Below are positions 58,103 to 64,000 of a stretch of 64,000 bases of DNA, one piece after another; position 1 is the stretch's first letter; each line of letters begins with the position of its first letter. This DNA comes from Saprospiraceae bacterium. Lineage in GTDB: Bacteria; Bacteroidota; Bacteroidia; Chitinophagales; Saprospiraceae. The notes under the pieces were generated by a model. It did no database searches, was not told where the DNA came from, and saw only the letters and a list, made by a program, of their open reading frames with translations. The translations under genes and the position numbers were made by a program. The stretch spans positions 248,001 to 312,000 of the forward strand of contig JADKBO010000003.1 in NCBI GenBank assembly GCA_016715105.1. Direction: 5' to 3'.

Positions 58103-58360
58103 TAAAGTTTCATAAATGCGTTTTTTTAACCTTAAGTAAAGGTCTCAGATTTTTGATTAAATAAAGCTTTTGAGGTGGTTTAAAGCCTAAAGGATGAAGG
58201 CGATTTTTGCATTATTGAAAGATAAAAGCGCTTGAGTTTTAAGTTTTTTAAATCCTATTTTAGCTTTACAAAAAACATGTACAATATTTCCCAGTACAAA
58301 ACATTTTAAATTCTATTGGGTAAAATTGTGAATATCAGTAGCTTTATGGCGCTTTAACTA

Positions 58361-58368
58361 TACATTTG
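58361..58368 (+). promoter_or_regulatory. -7 element (TACATTTG) for the LacI-family gene
   Basis: TACATTTG is a perfect TAnnTTTG match, 50 bases before the ATG of the regulator. No clear TTTG lies at the usual spacing upstream. Confidence 0.45.
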
Positions 58369-58418
58369 TAGTTTAAGTACAGCTTTTGAAAATACAAACA
58401 ATTTATTTTTAATTTCAT

Positions 58419-59444
58419 ATGCAAAAAAAACGTGTGACTATATACGACATAGCAAAAGCGCTCAATGTCTCAGCTTCCTATATCTCACGTGCATTGAATG
58501 ATCATGCCTCAATCAGTGAAAAAGCCAAAGAAAAAATCAAGAAAAAAGCAGCTGAATTAAATTATAAGCACAATGCTCTAGCTGCAAACTTAAGGCAAGG
58601 TGGATCCAAACTTCTGGGTGTCATTGTACCTTTGATCAACCAAAGATTCTTCTCAGACACCATTTCTGGAATCGAAGAAATTTGTTCTGATAAAAACTAC
58701 AGTTTATTGATTTGCCAATCACATGAAAATTTTGCCAAAGAGGTTCATGCAGTGGATACTTTGATCAAGCAAAATGTGGAAGGAATACTCATTTCTGTAT
58801 CCTCAGAAACCAATTCATCAGAACATTTACAAAATATATTGACTCACGACATTCAGTTGATTCAATTTGATAGGTGTTTGGACGAGCTCAATAGCATCAA
58901 GGTTGAAAATAACAATTTGGAGATCAGCTATAAAGTTACCAAAAACATCATTGAAAGTGGATATGATAAGATTGCCTTTTTAGGCGGCCCTAACCACCTC
59001 TCTACTTTCAAAAATAGAAAAGATGGTTTTTTAAAAGCAATCAAAGAATTCAACTTACCCATTCCTTTCAATTTCATTCAAGAAGATCTTTTGGTGCCTG
59101 AAAATAGCTATAAAGTGGCGCGCGAACTTTTGCTTTTGAAAGATCCCCCAAATGCTTTTCTCACGGTTTCAGACCACCAGTCTCTTGCCATACTCAGGCT
59201 TGCCAATGAACTCCAAATTGACGTTCCCAATGACTTGGCCATTTTTGGATTTGCCAATGAGGATTTCACAACGATTACCAATCCCTTTTTATCCTCTGTC
59301 GATCAAAAAAGTAAAGAACTTGGAAGACAAGCCGCACTTGCCTTTTTTGCCAAAACAAATGCTGAAAGAGTCAGGGGTGAAAAAATTGAACCAATAATTG
59401 TTGAAAGTGAAATCATGGTCAGACAGAGCTCCAAAAAAATCTAG
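58419..59444 (+). CDS. LacI-family transcriptional regulator
   Basis: A 341-residue regulator. The N-terminal helix-turn-helix (VTIYDIAKALNVSASYISRALNDH, residues 6-29 split by the turn) and hinge (NALAANLRQGGSK) are typical of LacI. The ligand-binding half reads LGVIVPLINQRFFSDTISGIEE, GILISVSSE, IAFLGGPNHLSTFKNRKDGF and AIFGFANEDFTTITNPFLSSVDQ, as in sugar-responsive members. It is divergent from susC with operator-like palindromes between them, so it probably controls the whole locus in response to a sugar or oligosaccharide. LacI-type control, instead of a hybrid two-component or anti-sigma system, is less usual for a SusCD locus. Confidence 0.93.
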   Translation: MQKKRVTIYDIAKALNVSASYISRALNDHASISEKAKEKIKKKAAELNYKHNALAANLRQGGSKLLGVIVPLINQRFFSDTISGIEEICSDKNYSLLICQSHENFAKEVHAVDTLIKQNVEGILISVSSETNSSEHLQNILTHDIQLIQFDRCLDELNSIKVENNNLEISYKVTKNIIESGYDKIAFLGGPNHLSTFKNRKDGFLKAIKEFNLPIPFNFIQEDLLVPENSYKVARELLLLKDPPNAFLTVSDHQSLAILRLANELQIDVPNDLAIFGFANEDFTTITNPFLSSVDQKSKELGRQAALAFFAKTNAERVRGEKIEPIIVESEIMVRQSSKKI

Positions 59445-59470
59445 TTTCTCAAGTTCCTTACTTGTAGTAT

Positions 59471-59500
59471 TTTGTTTTGCAAAATATAAAATTTAATTTG
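59471..59500 (+). promoter_or_regulatory. Weak promoter candidate for the DUF6807 gene
   Basis: TTTG (59471-59474) followed after 18 bases by TTAATTTG (59493-59500), one base off the consensus. The leader would be very short. Read-through from the regulator gene 72 bases upstream is also possible. Confidence 0.3.
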
Positions 59501-59516
59501 CGAAATAAATATCGTT

Positions 59517-60614
59517 ATGAGCTACACGAAATATACTGCCAATCGCGGAAGAGGTTTGATGTTATCTATCGCAATACTATGCTTTTCTTTGTTTTTTACT
59601 GTCCAAACACGTGGACAAAACGGCGGATCAAAAGCCAATAAACAAAAAAGGATTGTACTTGTAAGCAATGAATCTGAAAGGAAAGTTGACGTGATGATAG
59701 AAGGAAAATTATTTACATCCTATATATATCCTACAAACATTAAAAAACCCGTTTTGTACCCTTTGACTACCCCAAAAGGGACCAAAATTACCAGGAAATT
59801 TCCTTTAGAACCTTCAGTTGGTGAAAGAGTTGATCACCCACACCACGTGGGTTTATGGTTTAATTATGGTGACGTCAATGGTTATGATTTTTGGAATAAT
59901 TCCGATGCCATTCCAGCAGATAAAAGAGATGGATATGGTACAATTTATCACAGAGCTATAAACTCCATGGAGAACGGGGATGATGAGGCAAAGTTGTCAG
60001 TGACCATGGAATGGGTTTCTGCCAAAGGGGACGTTTTGTTGATAGAAAATACAACCTTTATTTTCAGGGGAAGAGACAACGAATATAACATTGATCGCAT
60101 CACCAAATTGACCGCGAAAAATGGTGATGTAAGTTTGAAAGACAATAAAGAAGGTGTATTGGGCATCAGGCTCATCCGTGCTTTGGAACACCCAAGCGAC
60201 AAGCCAGACATCTTCACTGATGCAAATGGCATTGCCACCAAGGTTGCAGTTTTAAACAATGATGGCGTAAATGGAAAATACACAAACGCTGAAGGAATAC
60301 AAGGCGACGATTGCTGGGGCAAACGTTCCAATTGGGTAAATTTATCAGGCACTGTTGGCAATGAAATAATCAATTTAGCCATCGTGGATCATCCCCAAAA
60401 TGTGGGTGCTCCCACCTATTGGCACACTAGAGGTTATGGTTTATTTGCTGTCAATCCACTTGGTCAATCCGCTTTGAGCAATGGCAAAGATGTGCTAAAT
60501 TTTGGCCTCAAAAAAGGAGAAAGCACCACCTTTAGACACCGCATCATTATAGCCAATGAGGATCTTGGTAAAAAGCAAATGGATGCAAGGTTCAATGAGT
60601 TTTCTAAACTATAG
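59517..60614 (+). CDS. DUF6807 (PmoA-like) secreted protein
   Basis: A 365-residue protein with an N-terminal signal (LSIAILCFSLFFTVQTRGQ); the start could also be M15. It shows the DUF6807 markers: LYPLTTPKGTKITRKFPL, VDHPHHVGLWFNYGDVNGYDFW, IRALEHPSDKPD and a late DHPQNVGAPTYWHTRGYGLFAVNPLG. The His-rich DHPHH motif could bind a metal or a sugar. The family is often found in carbohydrate loci of Bacteroidota and is misnamed after methane monooxygenase; its activity is not known to me. It is the only enzyme-like gene beside the regulator on this strand. Confidence 0.8.
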   Translation: MSYTKYTANRGRGLMLSIAILCFSLFFTVQTRGQNGGSKANKQKRIVLVSNESERKVDVMIEGKLFTSYIYPTNIKKPVLYPLTTPKGTKITRKFPLEPSVGERVDHPHHVGLWFNYGDVNGYDFWNNSDAIPADKRDGYGTIYHRAINSMENGDDEAKLSVTMEWVSAKGDVLLIENTTFIFRGRDNEYNIDRITKLTAKNGDVSLKDNKEGVLGIRLIRALEHPSDKPDIFTDANGIATKVAVLNNDGVNGKYTNAEGIQGDDCWGKRSNWVNLSGTVGNEIINLAIVDHPQNVGAPTYWHTRGYGLFAVNPLGQSALSNGKDVLNFGLKKGESTTFRHRIIIANEDLGKKQMDARFNEFSKL

Positions 60615-60624
60615 GATTAAAATA

Positions 60625-60683
60625 GCTGAATTGCAAAACTGCTGATTTGCAAAATTGCTGAATTGCGAAATTGCTGAACTGCG
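60625..60683. repeat. 16-bp tandem repeat
   Basis: GCTGAATTGCAAAACT-like units start at 60625, 60641, 60657 and 60673 (the last partial). They lie 10 bases after the DUF6807 stop. A further partial copy follows at about 60881-60905. Confidence 0.75.
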
Positions 60684-60716
60684 CCTGAGTTCATAAAGTT
60701 TTTACTGCTAGTGGCT

Positions 60717-60880
60717 CAATGCTGAGAGAAGATGGATGAAGGGCGAATTGGCTTCAGCCTGTTCAACTGTGACAATGCTCAGAGAAGGTGTATGAAGGGC
60801 GAATTGGCTTCAGCCTGTTCAACTGTAGCAATGGTCAGAGAAGGTGTATGAAGGGCGAATGAGCTTCAGCCTGTTCAACT
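60717..60880. repeat. 56-bp tandem repeat, array A (about 3 units)
   Basis: The word GCTTCAGCCTGTTCAACTG starts at 60751, 60807 and 60863, a period of exactly 56 bases. Each unit also has CAATGCTGAGAGAAGGT-like and ATGAAGGGCGAATTGG parts. Not a multiple of three and without a conserved frame, so non-coding. Confidence 0.85.
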
Positions 60881-61007
60881 GCTGAATTGCAAAACTGCTG
60901 AACTGCAACTGAGTCTTGTTCTGAAAAAAGTTGAAAACTGACAGCTGACCACTGACAAAAAAAAAGCTCGATGCTCGTGGCTCGATGCTCGCAGCAAAAT
61001 TTCTGAA

Positions 61008-61328
61008 ATGCTAAAAGTAGGAGAATAAAAGGCGAATGGGCTTTAGCCTGTTCAACTGCGACAATGCTGAGAGAAGGTGGATGAAAGGCGAATTGGCTTC
61101 AGCCTGTTCAACTGTGACAATGCTCAGAGAAGGTGTATGAAGGGCGAATTGGCTTCAGCCTGTTCAACTGTGACAATGCTGAGAGAAGGTGGATGAAGGG
61201 CGAATTGGCTTCAGCCTGTTCAACTGCGACAATGCTGAGAGAAGGTGTATGAAGGGCGAATGGGCTTCAGCCTGTTCAACTGCGCCAATGCTGAGAGAAG
61301 GTGGATGAAGGCGAATTGGCTTCAACCC
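61008..61328. repeat. 56-bp tandem repeat, array B (about 6 units)
   Basis: The same unit recurs with GCTTCAGCC or GCTTTAGCC starts at 61040, 61096, 61152, 61208, 61264 and 61319 (the last period is 55). The first unit is degenerate. The arrays sit between DUF6807 and the convergent type IX cargo gene and hold no unique spacers. Confidence 0.85.
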
Positions 61329-61405
61329 TGCTTCAGACTGCTTGAAATTGCTGAAAACTGATCACTGAAAACTGCCAGCAAATAGTAGACCACTGACCAT
61401 CTTCC

Positions 61406-62224
61406 CTACCCTTTTGCTTTAATAAATGACTGTGAAAATCTTTTATTATTTGCTAAAAACGAAATAACATAAAATCCAGGAAGTAAATCTGAAACATCGA
61501 TTTTGTTGTGATTTGAATTAGGAATTTGAGTGGCCATTTTACCACCAACGCCAAAGATTTTGATATCCTGAATATTTTCAATTCCGGAAATAAATAGGTC
61601 ATCCATTGCCGGATTAGGATATAATTTAAATGCATTACCTAGCTCATTAATTTGAGTGGTCGTGATAAATTTCCTTTTTGAGCCAACTAATTCCACAAAA
61701 TAATTGTCAGCATAACAGATACCGGCTATCAGTCCTACAACAGGAGTAAATATGTAGTCAATATCCTGCCTGTTGCCTAAAAGATAACAATTTTCATAAG
61801 TAATACCTTCCTGGGTTGTATAATCACCAATAAAAGAAACCCCTAAAATTAAACCTTTATCTGGTCCATGTTGTATAGAATCTCCTTCCTGGTACTGATG
61901 TTGAAATATTTTATAAAGATCAAAATCATCATCCATGTAAAAAATATCATTAGGCTTTTCCTTCAATTCTGCTAATTTTTGAATCAACTCTTTGTCAATT
62001 TCTGGGATATTGAAGAACTGCTCGAATAGGTAAATAATAGTGTCGCTATGATCTTCGAGTAAAATAATTGTATTAGAGTCTTTCTGAATAAATGCATTAT
62101 TGTCTATATCATACCTGTTGTATATCCAATAGATGTTTTCATTTAAAGGAAAATAATCTTGGCTCATTAAATCCAGGATTGATACTGATAAGAGTATTAT
62201 CAAGAAAAAGAATTTTTGCATCAT
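61406..62224 (-). CDS. Secreted protein with type IX secretion sorting tail
   Basis: A 272-residue protein with a signal ending DLMSQ. The middle shows no recognised enzyme motifs (FPLNENIYWIYNRYDIDNN, EEFFNIPEIDKEL-like text). The C-terminal ~75 residues follow the T9SS type A sorting pattern: NAFKLYPNPAMDDLFISG, QDIKIFGVGGKM, IDVSDLLPGFYVISF and FSQSFIKAKG. It should be exported and attached to the cell surface by the type IX system. Function unknown; expression is independent of the xylan locus as far as can be seen. Confidence 0.8.
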   Translation of the reverse strand: MMQKFFFLIILLSVSILDLMSQDYFPLNENIYWIYNRYDIDNNAFIQKDSNTIILLEDHSDTIIYLFEQFFNIPEIDKELIQKLAELKEKPNDIFYMDDDFDLYKIFQHQYQEGDSIQHGPDKGLILGVSFIGDYTTQEGITYENCYLLGNRQDIDYIFTPVVGLIAGICYADNYFVELVGSKRKFITTTQINELGNAFKLYPNPAMDDLFISGIENIQDIKIFGVGGKMATQIPNSNHNKIDVSDLLPGFYVISFLANNKRFSQSFIKAKG

Positions 62225-62340
62225 TTAATCATTTAACTTCCCCTAGAAAAGAAAATTCACACCATCGTTTCCTAATAAAAATCCTTGCAAAAGGTATAAG
62301 GAAATCCTTTTTATTGAATGACGAAAACTAATTTCAACAA

Positions 62341-64000
62341 TTATTTTACTACCATAATTTTTATGAAAGATTGAATATCATCTGTACTTCTTTGTACCAA
62401 ATACAAACCAGTTCCAAAGTTTTGAGTATTGATAATTGCGTTATTAGTATTGGTAACTGTTGAGTATATCATTTTCCCTGTTGCGGCTTCTATGACAGAT
62501 ATTTTTGATTTCTTATTTATTACTTCCTTTCCTAAATCAATATAAATATTTGAGCCCACAACTACCGGGTTTGGAAATGCATTCATACCATTATCAAGTA
62601 CAGTTTGATTCACATTTGTTTGTAAGTCTCTCAATTTTACCAGACTGGCATTTCGGCCATCGGCCAAAAATCTACCCCCAACAAATATTTCATTGTCTTT
62701 ATTTGCAGTAGCACAATAAATAGCCTCTACATTTGACAAACCAATTGGAAATTCCTTAATATAATTTCCAAAACTGTCAATGATTGCTGCATTAGGTACG
62801 ATTTCTCCATTGTAAGTATCGAATATACCACTGATCATATATCTATTGGGGTAGATTTCTATGATTCTATCTACCCTTGAATTTAAACTGCTGTGTGAAA
62901 CATCTGCCCTAAAGTTATCATCAATGCTACCATCTGGACTTAGTTTTGCCATAAAAGCTGTTGCAGAAAAGCTTCCTTCCTCCTGAATCAGTCCGCCCAC
63001 TAAAACACTTTCATTTACCTTAATCGCCGTCGATGCAAATCTATTTATTGGAAGTTCGGAATTAAAAGAGGTATTCCTGTTTCCATCAGCATTTACTTTC
63101 ACGACACAGCTTGTATCAGAACCATCATAGCTGATTTTACTCCCGTATAGCAAAAGGTTGTTGTCGGCTCCCAATTGATACCCGTTGAATCTATAAATTG
63201 CAGAAAAATGACCATCATTTAAATTCACTGGTTGCTCGCCAAAGTGGTCGTAGATGACCAAATTTTGCCCCCCTCTACCATTGACATTGTAGGCAGTACT
63301 CTCTCCTGCGTAAATTTTATCTTGACTTACGTCCAAATAAACTATTGCTCCTTGGCCATTCCCAAAATAAGGAAATGCTACATTTCGGATCAATTTGCCT
63401 TCTTTAGTCAAAATGGCCAAACCATTTATTTTACTAAAATCTCCTGTAGATATGTAAGTTGCTGCAACAACCAACAATCCATTTGGTAAGGTTTTTACCC
63501 CATAAGGAATAATTTCTTTCGTAATGTCTGGAGTAAAAAGTTTTATCCAAATTTCCATTAGCATTTAGCCTTATCAATTTTTGAGTAAATTCTCCCCCAC
63601 TACTGAAAAATCACCACAAACCATCAACTTGCCATCTTGTTGTGGGGATAATCCATACACGGTTCCAGGAGTTAAAATCTTTGCCTCAAAACTTGTATCC
63701 ACCTGCAAAATCTCGTTATAGTTTAATCGCACAATACCCAAATTGTTATTTCCCATTGCAAAACTTACATCGCCTACACTTACGATGGAAGTGTCAGTGT
63801 CTTCACTTGGGTTGAGAATTGGAGTTGAGAAAACATTTGTTCCCAATTGTAATATATAAGGATCATTTTCAATATTGATTTCATAAATATTTCTACCTAA
63901 GGCCAAAATTCTATTTTCGTCCAATTTGGTAATATAATAAACCTGATCTAAGAAAGATACAGGGGTATTTAAGGCAAGGCGATCCACAAAAACAAGATTT
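62341..64000 (-). CDS. Delta-60-repeat-like secreted protein with type IX sorting tail, 5' partial and frameshifted
   Basis: The frame is open to the right edge (NLVFVDRLAL...), so the N-terminus is missing. Repeats such as VYGLSPQQDGKLMVCGDFSVVG and SAFMAKLSPDGSIDDNFRADVSHSS resemble delta-60 propeller-like repeats. Two indels break the gene: the C5 run at 63594-63598 and the A5 run at 63535-63539; read across, the protein continues GEFTQKLIRLNANGNLDKTF then TPDITKEIIPYGVKTLPNG. The C-terminus (MNAFPNPVVVGSNIYIDLG, GLYLVQRSTDDIQSFIKIMVVK) is a type IX sorting domain. A surface or secreted protein of unknown role. Confidence 0.75.

Noticed and set aside
60717..61328. Possible CRISPR array from regular repeats
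   Set aside because: The 56-base units are contiguous and repeat throughout; there are no unique spacers and no cas genes nearby.

Overview
The window looks like a polysaccharide-degrading member of the Bacteroidota, most likely from the Saprospiraceae/Chitinophagales side. The signs are a SusC/SusD pair, Bacteroidota promoters (TTTG, about 19 bases, TAnnTTTG), two proteins with type IX secretion C-termini, an IPTLxxWG-type sorting tail on a xylanase, and AT-rich DNA. No rRNA, tRNA, insertion sequence or CRISPR array was seen.

Layout. 1-2258: four small membrane or accessory genes (MFS exporter end, SRPBCC, DUF998, DoxX). 2259-5789: intergenic repeat elements, then minus-strand DUF3667, SnoaL-like, transglutaminase and Anbu-type proteasome-homologue genes. 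6373-11615: a surface GH10 xylanase with three carbohydrate-binding modules and a GH29 fucosidase-type enzyme, both on the plus strand. 11684-13427: a small outer-membrane protein and an SMP-30-type lipoprotein. 14356-32492: a long minus-strand run whose first gene is GH127, followed by GH51, GH43, GH97, GH43-CBM6, a CE6-type acetylesterase, four single-domain CE1 esterases, an alpha/beta hydrolase and a double CE1 esterase. 32580-35179: a plus-strand insert with a decayed XRE regulator and an AlbA_2/Schlafen-type ATPase. 35180-57950: a second minus-strand run whose first genes are SusC and SusD, followed by an aldo/keto reductase, a zinc dehydrogenase, GH95, GH3-PA14, GH97, GH31-PA14, GH2-LamG and a type B carboxylesterase. 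58419-60614: a divergent LacI-type regulator and a DUF6807 protein. 60625-61330: tandem repeats. 61406-64000: two secreted proteins with type IX sorting tails.

How it works together (inference from family content). The set fits a locus for a heavily decorated, cereal-type glucuronoarabinoxylan. GH10 would cut the backbone at the surface and SusCD would import oligosaccharides. Six CE1 domains, CE6 and other esterases would remove feruloyl and acetyl groups. GH43, GH51 and GH127 would remove arabinose, GH31 alpha-xylose, GH97 and GH2 galactose, GH95 and GH29 L-galactose or L-fucose, and GH3 would finish xylo-oligosaccharides. Directly beside GH95 are an L-galactose/L-fucose dehydrogenase-type reductase and a dehydrogenase that resembles L-galactonate 5-dehydrogenase (LgoD). 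This suggests the released L-galactose is oxidised by a linked pathway, the most interesting proposal here.

Caution on sequence quality. About ten otherwise healthy genes are broken by single frame shifts, mostly in homopolymer runs, and one by an in-frame stop. They look like sequencing or assembly indels rather than real decay, so such genes are annotated across the break.
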